From an uncultured Phycisphaerae bacterium (GTDB lineage Bacteria > Planctomycetota > Phycisphaerae > Phycisphaerales > SM1A02), in NCBI GenBank assembly GCA_937899935.1, contig CALCOW010000088.1, positions 1 through 6,143 on the forward strand: a stretch of 6,143 nt of DNA, read 5' to 3'. Positions 1 to 6,143 of the stretch are shown here, piece after piece (the stretch's first letter is position 1; each line of letters opens with the position of its first letter). Under the pieces are notes generated by a model, which saw nothing but the letters and a program-made list of their open reading frames with translations, was not told where the DNA came from and ran no database searches. A program made the translations under genes and the position numbers.

Positions 1-288
1 ATGCCTTGAGGCCAAATATTGGTGCCGTGAGATGGTTTTGATGTCCGAGAAGCCGGTTTTTTTACAGGTAGACTGGCATTGGGGCCGTAGAATGTCGATG
101 GCTGGGTTGAGTGAAGATAGATCCATGGACCTCAAGCATTGAACCGCAGGGGGCCCACTGGGGTAGTAATGAAGAGGATGGGCCTTCGCCTTCACAGGTT
201 GGCGGTAGGTCTGAGAGCTACAAAAACGAACGTCCAGGGCAATATCAAGTGGACCATAGGCGTCTTGATTAGAACGATCGAGACTCAT
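1..288 (-). CDS. Possible 5' part of a divergent gene running off the left edge
   Basis: On the minus strand an ATG at 288-286 opens a frame with no stop for 96 codons to the window edge. The same frame is open further upstream as far as a stop at 438-436. Conceptually the product starts MSLDRSNQDAYGPLDIALDV and later becomes rich in Cys, Ser, Gln and His. No domain is recognised. Upstream of the ATG the strand is pyrimidine-rich (CTCCTCC), so there is no Shine-Dalgarno. An internal ATG at 126-124 has only a GAGG placed very close to it. Part of the openness may reflect chance, and residue composition is not very protein-like. It is recorded because the part from 1 to 138 is not explained by coding on the other strand. 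Confidence is low; a chance open frame is the main alternative. Confidence 0.15.
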   Translation of the reverse strand, partial: MSLDRSNQDAYGPLDIALDVRFCSSQTYRQPVKAKAHPLHYYPSGPPAVQCLRSMDLSSLNPAIDILRPQCQSTCKKTGFSDIKTISRHQYLASRH

Positions 289-294
289 GACATC

Positions 295-302
295 AGGAGG
301 AG
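295..302 (+). promoter_or_regulatory. Ribosome binding site deciding the metalloprotease start
   Basis: The run AGGAGGAG lies 10 bases before the ATG at 313. It is the only good Shine-Dalgarno match near any candidate start of this gene. It supports starting at 313, where a signal peptide begins, over the TTG at 139 or the ATG at 169. Confidence 0.75.
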
Positions 303-312
303 CCAGAGCAAA

Positions 313-3300
313 ATGGCAGACAAGAATAGGATCCGTCAGTTTGGAACTTTCGCAATGGTAGGTGTGTCCGCCATGAGTGCTGGAATACTTCTTGCCGCGA
401 CGGCCAATGAGCCAACGGCGGCAGTGCCAGTTGAACTAACCAATACTGAAGCGTTCATTGCTGGTGCACCAGTTTCTGGTGGACGCCGAGCGAGTGGTCA
501 AGATTTCCCAAGTTTCGACCAAGTGTCTAAGGGCTTTACCAAAGTGGTTTCAACCGCAGATGGTAAAAAAGGAATGTATACGCTCTACACGAATGCCAAG
601 GACAGCGAAGTTCTTGCTGAGTTGCCGCGTGATTATGCAAGTAAGAAAGTATTTCTTGCGTACACGATTGCTGGAGGTGTACCCGAGTCGGGTGTGCAGG
701 GTGGCGATCTCTACGCCTACTGGAAGCGCTTCGGCAATCGCTTGGCGCTGGTCCAGCCTAACTATGGCGTACGCACCACAGGCGATGATGAGTCTCGAAC
801 GGGACTGCGCAGGGTGCACACAGATCGGGTGATTACTGATGTGCCTATCGTCACCACCGGACCGGGCGGTGGCCCAGTCATTAACTTGACAGACTTGCTC
901 GTAGGGCGATCGAGTCTCTTCTTTGGCAGTCGAACAGTGGGGGCTAACACGCGCCTCGCAAAGATTGCAAAGGCCAAGAGCTTTCCCAAAAACGTAGAGC
1001 TGGCGTTCGAAATGCCGCTGGCTGGTGGTCAATTTGGAACGATCTACTATTCGCTGGCAGAACTGCCCGAATCAACTGGTTATAAGCCGCGCGCCGCCGA
1101 TGAGCGCGTTGGATATTTCACTACCACACACCGTGATATCGGTGATGTCACCGCAGACGACCCTTGGGTACGTTACATCAACCGATGGAAGCTGGAAAAA
1201 GCAGATCCTTCACTGAGGATGAGCCCGCCAAAAGAGCCAATCGTTTTCTACCTTGAGAACACCGTGCCAGTTCGTTATCGACGCTGGGTGCGAGATGGCG
1301 TCCTGGAGTGGAACAAGGCGTTCGAGGAAGTTGGCATCATTAACGCTATTGAGGTCTACCAACAGGATGCCCGAACGGGCGCCCATATGGAAAAAGATCC
1401 TGAAGATGCCCGGTACAACTATGTGCTCTGGACCAATGGTGACATGGGCTTTGCGATTGGACCAAGTCGAGTTCACCCAAAGACCGGCCAGATTCTCGAT
1501 GCCGATATCGTGATGGATGAGGGCTTCCTCACTGGATGGGTAAAAACATGGGAAGACATGGTCCCGCAAGCGGTCATGGAAGGCTTCGGCCCCGAGACCC
1601 TTGCGTGGTTGGCTGAACATCCAGATTACGATCCTCGCATTCTCTTGGCCTCCCCAGCGCGTCGACAAGATGTCCGCCGTGCTTTGAAGAGTCAATATGC
1701 AAAACAGGAAGCGCTCGCTTTTGCTGGACATCCGGCTGCTTCGATTGATCAGCAGCTGATTGGCGATGACAACTTTGATGGTTTGGGCTGCCGAATAAGC
1801 CAGGTGAATGGAAGTTGTCAGCATGCCGCGGTCAAGGCCATGGACATGGCGCTGGTTCGCCTCGATGCGGAACTGATTGCTCGCAAGCTGCAAGACAAGA
1901 AGAAGCCAGGCAAGAAGAAGCAGAAGACCAAGGCAGATGATGCCGAAGAGACTTCAGCAGACGAGACTGCTAAAGCTGACGAGGAAGATACAGACAAGGA
2001 AGCGGCGCCAACAGCACCAGAACCGAAAGAGGAAGAGGTCGAGATTATTATGCTCGACGGTGTGCCGGAAGAGTTCATTGGGCCGCTGCTCAAAGAAGTC
2101 ATCATGCATGAGGTGGGACATACGCTTGGCCTGCGACATAACTTCAAGGCTTCGACTATTTATGACGTGAGTGAAATGAACTCCAGTGAACTTCAGGGCC
2201 AGGCATTGTCTGGTTCAGTAATGGATTATCTTCCAGTCAATATCAATATGGATGATGGACCAGAGCAGGGTGATTTCACGATGGTGACCATTGGTCCTTA
2301 TGACTACTGGGCCATTGAGTATGGCTACGGCAATGGCAACCCCAAAGAGGTGGCCTCGCGCGGCACTGAACCAATGCTGGTTTATGGCACTGACGAAGAT
2401 GCTTGGGGACCAGATCCTCGTGCAAGGCGTTTCGACCTGGGCAAGAATCCATTGGATTATGCAGATTCGCAAATGCGGCTCGTCCAGGAACTGCGCGGCC
2501 AAATTCTTGATCGCATGGTGAAGGATGGCGAAAGCTGGGCAGAGGCACGTAAGGCCTATGACATGCTCCTGCGCCGACATACTCAAGCAATCAGCACCGC
2601 CTCGAATTGGGTGGGCGGCACCTATGTTCATCGCAACAAGAAGGGTGATCCCAACGAAGTAGATCCGATCATTCCTGTGGAGGCTGACCAGCAGCGTCGT
2701 GCCCTGCAGTTCATGATGGACAACAGTTTTTCAGATGAAGCCTACGGCTTATCTCCTGAACTTCTCAGAAAAATGACACTTGATCGTTGGTATGACGAAG
2801 GTGGTATGTCTCAGTTGTTTGATGATCCACCATATCCGGTGCACGATCGTATTGGCTCCATCCAAGGTGCAACACTTTCGATGTTGTTGAATCCTGGCAC
2901 TCTCAATCGTGTCTATGACAACGAATTCCGTTTGCCTGCTGAAGAAGACACCTTGACGTTGCCTGAGATTATTGGGCAGGTCAGTCAGAATGCATGGTCA
3001 GAGGTGTATGACGTACCTCGAGGTGACTTCTCGGAACGCAAGCCAATGATCTCGTCTTTGCGGCGTAATCTGCAGCGGCGTCATCTCGAACGGATGGTTG
3101 ATTTGGCGATGCCCGGCGGCCTGAGTGGCCCGGCTGCTCAGCCAATATCGAATCTGAGTCGCATGCAACTCCTTGAGCTTCAGGGCAAGATTCGAAGAGC
3201 GGAAGGGCGGGCTGGTATCGATGCGTACACGCAGGCCCATTTGGCTCAAGCTGATGAGATCATCGAGCGTGTCATGAATGCTCAGCATATCTACAACACG

Positions 3301-3369
3301 GATGATATTGGCGGTGGCGGTGGCGGCATGATGTTCTTCCAGATGCATGAGGGCGCCGAAACCCCATAA
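313..3369 (+). CDS. Secreted zinc-dependent metalloprotease (DUF5117/DUF4953 type)
   Basis: Predicted exported zinc endopeptidase of 1018 residues; substrate unknown. The ATG at 313 is chosen because AGGAGGAG precedes it and a signal peptide follows at once: basic residues 4-9, hydrophobic core about 13-31, likely cleavage after Ala-Thr-Ala near 31. Residues about 65-275 match the N-terminal DUF5118/DUF5117 regions of this family. The catalytic part starts near 308 (VFYLENTVPVRYR) and includes the family-like GQILDADIVMDEG segment at 392-404. The zinc site is HEVGHTLGLRHNF at 599-611, with ligands His599, His603 and His609 and catalytic Glu600. The Met-turn is SVMDY at 635-639. The family-like GPYDYWAIEYGYG follows, and the C-terminal domain contains PPYPVHDRIGSIQGATLSML. 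Two cysteines (493, 502) could form a disulfide. Odd points are a charged low-complexity insertion at about 525-577 and a six-Gly run at 1000-1005. The protein is somewhat long for the family. A terminator ends the unit, so it appears monocistronic. Confidence 0.9.
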   Translation: MADKNRIRQFGTFAMVGVSAMSAGILLAATANEPTAAVPVELTNTEAFIAGAPVSGGRRASGQDFPSFDQVSKGFTKVVSTADGKKGMYTLYTNAKDSEVLAELPRDYASKKVFLAYTIAGGVPESGVQGGDLYAYWKRFGNRLALVQPNYGVRTTGDDESRTGLRRVHTDRVITDVPIVTTGPGGGPVINLTDLLVGRSSLFFGSRTVGANTRLAKIAKAKSFPKNVELAFEMPLAGGQFGTIYYSLAELPESTGYKPRAADERVGYFTTTHRDIGDVTADDPWVRYINRWKLEKADPSLRMSPPKEPIVFYLENTVPVRYRRWVRDGVLEWNKAFEEVGIINAIEVYQQDARTGAHMEKDPEDARYNYVLWTNGDMGFAIGPSRVHPKTGQILDADIVMDEGFLTGWVKTWEDMVPQAVMEGFGPETLAWLAEHPDYDPRILLASPARRQDVRRALKSQYAKQEALAFAGHPAASIDQQLIGDDNFDGLGCRISQVNGSCQHAAVKAMDMALVRLDAELIARKLQDKKKPGKKKQKTKADDAEETSADETAKADEEDTDKEAAPTAPEPKEEEVEIIMLDGVPEEFIGPLLKEVIMHEVGHTLGLRHNFKASTIYDVSEMNSSELQGQALSGSVMDYLPVNINMDDGPEQGDFTMVTIGPYDYWAIEYGYGNGNPKEVASRGTEPMLVYGTDEDAWGPDPRARRFDLGKNPLDYADSQMRLVQELRGQILDRMVKDGESWAEARKAYDMLLRRHTQAISTASNWVGGTYVHRNKKGDPNEVDPIIPVEADQQRRALQFMMDNSFSDEAYGLSPELLRKMTLDRWYDEGGMSQLFDDPPYPVHDRIGSIQGATLSMLLNPGTLNRVYDNEFRLPAEEDTLTLPEIIGQVSQNAWSEVYDVPRGDFSERKPMISSLRRNLQRRHLERMVDLAMPGGLSGPAAQPISNLSRMQLLELQGKIRRAEGRAGIDAYTQAHLAQADEIIERVMNAQHIYNTDDIGGGGGGMMFFQMHEGAETP
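1885..2043 (+). other. Charged low-complexity insertion before the zinc site
   Basis: Within the metalloprotease, residues about 525-577 form a Lys-rich block (525-540, with KKK runs) followed by a Glu/Asp/Ala-rich block (541-577) containing a short Pro-rich stretch (APTAPEP). The insertion ends about 20 residues before the HExxH helix. The coding strand is strongly purine-rich here. The segment is probably a disordered surface loop. Whether it is an activation loop, a cleavage site or a neutral spacer cannot be read from the sequence. Confidence 0.8.
3310..3327 (+). repeat. Short GGCGGT tandem repeat coding a Gly run
   Basis: The coding sequence carries GGCGGT twice and then GGCGGC, giving six glycines (1000-1005 of the metalloprotease) just before a Met/Phe-rich C-terminal tail. 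It is a probable flexible linker and a possible site of length change by slippage. Confidence 0.8.
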
Positions 3370-3398
3370 GACATCGTCGAAATGAGTTTTAATCAGAG

Positions 3399-3432
3399 GA
3401 GCCGTCACCGGTTTGGTGGCGGCTCTTTTATT
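3399..3432 (+). terminator. Intrinsic terminator after the metalloprotease gene
   Basis: The arms GAGCCGTCACC (3399-3409) and GGTGGCGGCTC (3415-3425) form an 11-bp stem with one T-G wobble and a five-base loop. TTTTATT follows at 3426-3432. It begins 29 bases after the metalloprotease stop and faces the right way for rho-independent termination. It separates this gene from the phosphatase gene. Confidence 0.9.
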
Positions 3433-3458
3433 GCGCTCCAGGGGTCCTGTGTTACACT
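3431..3458 (+). promoter_or_regulatory. Candidate sigma70-type promoter for the phosphatase gene
   Basis: A TTGCGC hexamer (3431-3436) lies 16 bases before TACACT (3453-3458). A TG at 3450-3451 makes the latter an extended -10 element. It sits directly after the terminator and about 25 bases before the phosphatase start, so the 5' leader would be short. Both hexamers are imperfect, and housekeeping sigma preferences in the host are assumed. Confidence 0.45.
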
Positions 3459-3469
3459 TGGTGCACGAC

Positions 3470-3475
3470 AGGTGA
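3470..3475 (+). promoter_or_regulatory. Ribosome binding site of the phosphatase gene
   Basis: AGGTGA is a full six-base match to the usual anti-Shine-Dalgarno sequence. It ends 9 bases before the ATG at 3485 and supports that start. Confidence 0.7.
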
Positions 3476-3484
3476 ATCCCCACT

Positions 3485-5128
3485 ATGGAACGCGTCAGTA
3501 ACGAAACAACGCCACTTTCCGATCTTATTCTTGAGGCCATTGATGGCCCCAATATTGATCCCATTCACGTGTCACCTGCCTCTCCAGCTGTGATTGGTCG
3601 AGCCAAAGACTGTCAGGTGACCTTGATGGACCAGACGGTCTCGCGTCAGCACGCAGAGATGTACTGCCGAGATCGTGTCTGGTATATCAGTGATTTAGGT
3701 GGGAGAAATGGCATTGAGCTCAATGGCGTTCGTTTGCCAGTGAAAGAGCCTGCTCAGCTTGCCCAAGATGATCTTTGTCTTATTGGCCCTTGGACTTTTC
3801 GTATCATCGTCAATCCTGAATTGCAGACCAGTGCCAAGCCAACTGAAGACGGCACCAGTAATCAGATTCGGGTTGAACGGGTTAAAGATGATCAATTGGG
3901 AAGCCTGGCGCAACATCGACTTGAACGGTTGATTGATTGTGCCGCCCGTATCAACGCAGCAGAGAATGTGAACGAACTGGCCAGTGTGGCAGCAGAAGAT
4001 GCGGTCCAAGGCAGTGGTTATCATCGAGCGGCGCTTGTCGCCGCGGCGAACCGTGAGGGCAAAGTGACTGTCCTTGGCGTTTACGATTCTGATGGACGCA
4101 GTGATGTCGGCTCTTTCGACTTCAGTCGCTCGTTGCTCGAGGAGGCCTCGAGTGGACACATGGCCTGCATGATGGCCGATCGTGCGATGGACTACGGTCA
4201 GAGCATCGCTGATCTCAATATTCACTCGGCACTCTGCGCCCCAGTGCATATCGGAAGCTCTGTGGCTGCTTTTCTGTATCTTGATGCTCGCGGTAGAGAG
4301 TCAGAAGTTCTGTCAGATGCGATGGGGTTTTGCCAGGCCGTTGCCAGAATATTGGGTTTGGCAATGGCCAATTTTAAACGCCTCGAACTGGAGAGGCGAC
4401 AGAAAAGTCTTGAAGTCGATCTTGCGGCGGCCAGAGAAGCTCAGCAGTTCATGACACCGGCTGACGAAGGTTCTCTTCACGGGCTCACCTATGCTTCAAT
4501 GATGCGGCCTGGGCGGCATGCCTCAGGGGATCTGTTTGACTTCGTTTCATTGCCGGATGATCGTGTTGCTGTATTGGTCGGTGATGTGAGTGGAAAAGGT
4601 GTAGGCGCCGCGATTCTCATGGCAGCGGCACAGTCTTTTCTTCATGCGACGCTCGTTCGATATGGTGATCCAGGTGAGGCGGTGACCCAGTTGAACCGAT
4701 ACGTTGCCCAGCGTTCTGCTTTGAATCGGTTTCTTTCCCTATGGGTAGGGGTTATTGATGTTGCATCAAGTCATCTTTCCTATGTAGACGCTGGCCATGG
4801 GCACTGGCTCCGGCGTCGTGCTGATGGCACCGTTTGGATACCAGATCGACCCACCGGATTGCTCGTGGGTATTGAGGAAGAGAGTCAGTACAAGAGCCAT
4901 GTCACGGAGCTTGTTCCAGGAGAGCGAATTATTCTGTTCAGTGATGGCGTGGTCGAGCAGCCAGACCTCAACGGCAATCAGTTTGGCATGAGTCAGGTGG
5001 TTGAAATTGTTTCAGGCAATGGAACGCCGCTTCAGGATATCGAAACCATTATTACCCGGCTCCAGTCATTTGCGGAGCGTCCTCAACTGGCTGACGACAC
5101 CACCATTGTTTCAGTTGCCTTTGGCTAA
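3485..5128 (+). CDS. FHA-GAF-SpoIIE (PP2C-type) protein phosphatase
   Basis: Predicted cytoplasmic serine/threonine phosphatase of the SpoIIE/RsbU group, 547 residues, with no signal peptide or membrane segment. An FHA domain at about 34-110 should bind phosphothreonine peptides: it keeps GR at 38-39, SRQH at 53-56 and RNG at 74-76. A GAF domain spans about 142-300, with the typical SALCAPVHIGSSVAAFLYLD at 248-267. A helical linker (about 295-325, rich in Arg/Glu/Lys) leads to the catalytic domain, about 335-546. Metal-binding motifs are intact: SGDLFD (Asp349, Asp352), GDVSGKG (Asp367), FSDGVVE (Asp487) and ADDTT (Asp538). DAGH is at 435-438. In the family such enzymes often dephosphorylate STAS anti-anti-sigma proteins to release sigma factors; no STAS protein, anti-sigma kinase or Ser/Thr kinase is in the window, so the target is unknown. 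The gene has its own ribosome binding site and likely promoter. Its TAA stop directly abuts the stop of the convergent lipoprotein gene. Confidence 0.93.
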   Translation: MERVSNETTPLSDLILEAIDGPNIDPIHVSPASPAVIGRAKDCQVTLMDQTVSRQHAEMYCRDRVWYISDLGGRNGIELNGVRLPVKEPAQLAQDDLCLIGPWTFRIIVNPELQTSAKPTEDGTSNQIRVERVKDDQLGSLAQHRLERLIDCAARINAAENVNELASVAAEDAVQGSGYHRAALVAAANREGKVTVLGVYDSDGRSDVGSFDFSRSLLEEASSGHMACMMADRAMDYGQSIADLNIHSALCAPVHIGSSVAAFLYLDARGRESEVLSDAMGFCQAVARILGLAMANFKRLELERRQKSLEVDLAAAREAQQFMTPADEGSLHGLTYASMMRPGRHASGDLFDFVSLPDDRVAVLVGDVSGKGVGAAILMAAAQSFLHATLVRYGDPGEAVTQLNRYVAQRSALNRFLSLWVGVIDVASSHLSYVDAGHGHWLRRRADGTVWIPDRPTGLLVGIEEESQYKSHVTELVPGERIILFSDGVVEQPDLNGNQFGMSQVVEIVSGNGTPLQDIETIITRLQSFAERPQLADDTTIVSVAFG

Positions 5129-5659
5129 TCACCATCCAGTTGGCGTGACCGCGGGCTTGGCAGGTGGTGGTGCAGGAGCTTCTTTTAGAGAGGGTCCTGG
5201 TTGCGGTGGCGTGGTTGGCATCGATGCCGAAGTGATGATTTGAATCTCATACACATCAGGGAAGACGCTTCCGCCCATAGGCATCCATGTATCTGGTATT
5301 GCATGATCAGCGAAAAAAGATTGTGCTTGGCCTCGCTCATTGAAAACAATGATCTGTGCCGGGCCGCTGGTGACCTGTGAAAATGCAATGCCTCCTTCGG
5401 CATCAGTGGTTCCATGAACCGTCTTGCCGGGCCGCTGAAAGGTGGTGAGCGAGAATGGCAGCGTGTCATAAGGTGGAAATGGCAGGAAAAACTGATTTTG
5501 GCGAACCAGAACAGGCGCCTTCTGAACAGGTTGCTTGCTGGTGCTTTCGCGAATTTTGACCTTCATAGGTACGTATGTTGGAGCGCACGCAGCCAGCAAG
5601 AGCATTGTGATGCAAGTGGCCATCAACCATAAAGTAGTGTGGTGTCGAATGCTTGGCAT
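5129..5659 (-). CDS. Small lipoprotein with transthyretin-like segment
   Basis: Predicted membrane-anchored lipoprotein of 176 residues, function unknown. The N-terminus has basic residues, a hydrophobic stretch about 9-24 and the lipobox LAAC, with Cys25 as the likely lipidated residue and Ala at +2. Residues about 32-52 (VKIRESTSKQPVQKAPVLV) and 83-105 (GTTDAEGG, then PAQIIV) resemble the strands of carboxypeptidase-regulatory/transthyretin-like beta-sandwiches. This similarity is by eye only. The C-terminus (149-173) is a Pro/Ala-rich tail, probably extended and disordered. The ATG overlaps by one base the TAA of the upstream minus-strand gene (TAATG). No good Shine-Dalgarno precedes it, so translation probably depends on coupling. 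Its TGA stop touches the phosphatase stop, with no intrinsic terminator visible between them. Confidence 0.8.
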   Translation of the reverse strand: MPSIRHHTTLWLMATCITMLLLAACAPTYVPMKVKIRESTSKQPVQKAPVLVRQNQFFLPFPPYDTLPFSLTTFQRPGKTVHGTTDAEGGIAFSQVTSGPAQIIVFNERGQAQSFFADHAIPDTWMPMGGSVFPDVYEIQIITSASMPTTPPQPGPSLKEAPAPPPAKPAVTPTGW

Positions 5660-5661
5660 TA
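5657..5661 (-). promoter_or_regulatory. TAATG stop-start overlap coupling two genes
   Basis: Read on the minus strand, the stop TAA of the upstream gene and the ATG of the lipoprotein gene share one A. The preceding bases lack a purine-rich Shine-Dalgarno, which suggests reinitiation by ribosomes finishing the upstream gene. Confidence 0.7.
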
Positions 5662-6126
5662 TTTGGCTAGGTTCTTGAGTCGAGCGATCGTACGTCGCCG
5701 AATACCTCGAAGATGTCTTTCCTTATGATCTGACATTTCCTCAAGGCTGCTGTAGCGGATTGATCCGATAGCGCGAGGACAAACAATGTCATATTGTCGG
5801 GTTGTTCGCATCGTGAATTCGTATGGTGGAGCGTGTTGTGGGCGAATTGCAATTGACGCGCCGGGAAGAAGAAGGGCGTTGATCATGATTGACTCTTGCT
5901 CGCATTGAACGCTTTCCAGGAGGATGGCATCGCGGTCTACGCAGGTGATTTTGAATTCGCCATTGCTGTACACCAAGGTTATTCGAGAGTCATCTGGCAG
6001 GGTCGCTGTATCTTCAATGCGCAAGGTCCATGTCTCGATAGCTTTTTCATCCATTGCGTAGACCAGCACGTACTTGGCTGTATAAGCCACAAGGTAGCCT
6101 GGCAGTTCTGTGGCTGTTCGTGTCAT
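5659..6126 (-). CDS. Unrecognised protein, possible degenerate FHA-like fold
   Basis: Predicted soluble protein of at least 155 residues with no signal peptide or membrane segment; family not recognised. Residues about 55-108 (GEFKITCVDRDAILLES, then INALLLPGASIAIRP and YEFTM) have the strand rhythm of the C-terminal half of an FHA domain, where a ligand loop leads into an L-x-x-G-x-x-I strand pair. The phosphopeptide-binding Arg, Ser and Asn are not visible, so this is only a suggestion. The C-terminal 25 residues are basic (HLRGIRRRTIARLKNLAK) and could bind nucleic acid or a partner. There are four cysteines (62, 75, 116 and none in the tail aside from these three being certain by count). 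The start is insecure: no Shine-Dalgarno stands before the ATG at 6126, and the frame stays open upstream to the window edge, so the gene may begin outside. It overlaps and probably drives translation of the lipoprotein gene. Confidence 0.7.
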   Translation of the reverse strand: MTRTATELPGYLVAYTAKYVLVYAMDEKAIETWTLRIEDTATLPDDSRITLVYSNGEFKITCVDRDAILLESVQCEQESIMINALLLPGASIAIRPQHAPPYEFTMRTTRQYDIVCPRAIGSIRYSSLEEMSDHKERHLRGIRRRTIARLKNLAK

Positions 6127-6143
6127 TCCATCAGGATTGGCGA

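Larger units (their letters stand above)
1..312. other. Upstream region without a secure gene
   Basis: This stretch precedes the metalloprotease gene. The plus frame used by that gene has stops up to 118-120 and is then open from 121. It could be read from a TTG at 139, but that extension looks non-coding: it is rich in Arg/Thr, has no ribosome binding site at its TTG, and would bury the signal peptide about 60 residues inside the protein. A T-run lies at 57-63. A TAGAAT hexamer at 88-93 resembles a -10 box but has no -35 at usual spacing. One minus-strand frame is open across the whole region and is listed separately. I see no tRNA, convincing repeat or riboswitch. The promoter of the metalloprotease probably lies here but I cannot place it. 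Confidence 0.5.

Noticed and set aside
61..93. TTTACA (61-66) and TAGAAT (88-93) as a promoter for the metalloprotease
   Set aside because: Both hexamers are good, but the 21-base spacer is too long for a standard sigma70 promoter and no extended -10 TG is present.
18..95. Imperfect direct repeat ATTGG-GCCGT-ATG at 18-34 and 78-94, 60 bases apart
   Set aside because: Only about 13 of 18 positions match and the similarity does not extend on either side, so chance is likely.
2..142. Plus-strand frame open from the left edge to a TGA at 140-142 (46 codons)
   Set aside because: This length is expected by chance in one of six frames. The translation has no recognisable motif, and it conflicts with the longer open frame on the other strand.
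550..1032. Minus-strand 160-codon open frame inside the metalloprotease gene
   Set aside because: It is fully antisense to conserved domain sequence, with no ribosome binding site or recognisable product: a shadow of the real gene.
1210..1893. Minus-strand 227-codon open frame inside the metalloprotease gene
   Set aside because: It overlaps the conserved catalytic region antisense and its translation has no recognisable domain. Codon bias of the plus gene explains its length.
1818..2147. Ser-rich minus-strand open frame opposite the charged insertion
   Set aside because: The Ser and Ala richness is just the antisense reading of Lys/Glu/Asp codons in the insertion.
2998..3564. Minus-strand 188-codon open frame crossing the gap between the two plus genes
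   Set aside because: It runs through the intrinsic terminator, the candidate promoter and both gene ends, and shows no domain or ribosome binding site.
5084..5142. Inverted repeat CAACTGG (5084-5090) / CCAGTTG (5136-5142) as a bidirectional terminator
   Set aside because: The seven-base arms are 45 bases apart and no T-run follows on either strand, so it is not a credible terminator.

Overview
The window looks like bacterial chromosome of moderate GC with two plus-strand genes, then two overlapping minus-strand genes that converge on them. The gene types suggest a planctomycete, possibly of the Phycisphaerae: a secreted DUF5117/DUF4953-type zinc metalloprotease, an FHA-GAF-SpoIIE phosphatase and small lipoprotein or hypothetical genes. 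This assignment is an inference from family habits. There is no rRNA or other phylogenetic marker here.

Layout. Bases 1-312 hold no secure gene. One minus-strand frame there stays open to the left edge and might be the 5' end of a divergent gene. Bases 313-3369 (+) encode an exported zinc-dependent metalloprotease of about 1018 residues, with an intact HExxHxxGxxH site, a Met-turn, and an unusual Lys-then-Glu/Asp-rich insertion just before the catalytic helix. A strong intrinsic terminator follows, then a plausible extended -10 promoter. Bases 3485-5128 (+) encode a 547-residue FHA-GAF-PP2C (SpoIIE/RsbU-type) serine/threonine phosphatase with its metal-binding aspartates intact.

The stop codon of the phosphatase gene directly abuts the stop codon of a convergent gene (5129-5659, -). 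That gene encodes a small lipoprotein with a transthyretin/carboxypeptidase-regulatory-like segment and a Pro-rich tail. Its start overlaps by one base the stop of an upstream minus-strand gene (5659-6126 or beyond) that encodes an unrecognised protein with a possible degenerate FHA-like segment.

How they work together. The metalloprotease and phosphatase appear to be separate transcription units, since a terminator and a promoter lie between them. The two minus-strand genes look like one translationally coupled unit. I see no mobile element, CRISPR array, tRNA or rRNA. I did not find a clearly new multi-gene system. The most interesting items are the charged insertion at the protease active site, the coupled lipoprotein/unknown pair, and the unassigned minus-strand open frame at the left edge.
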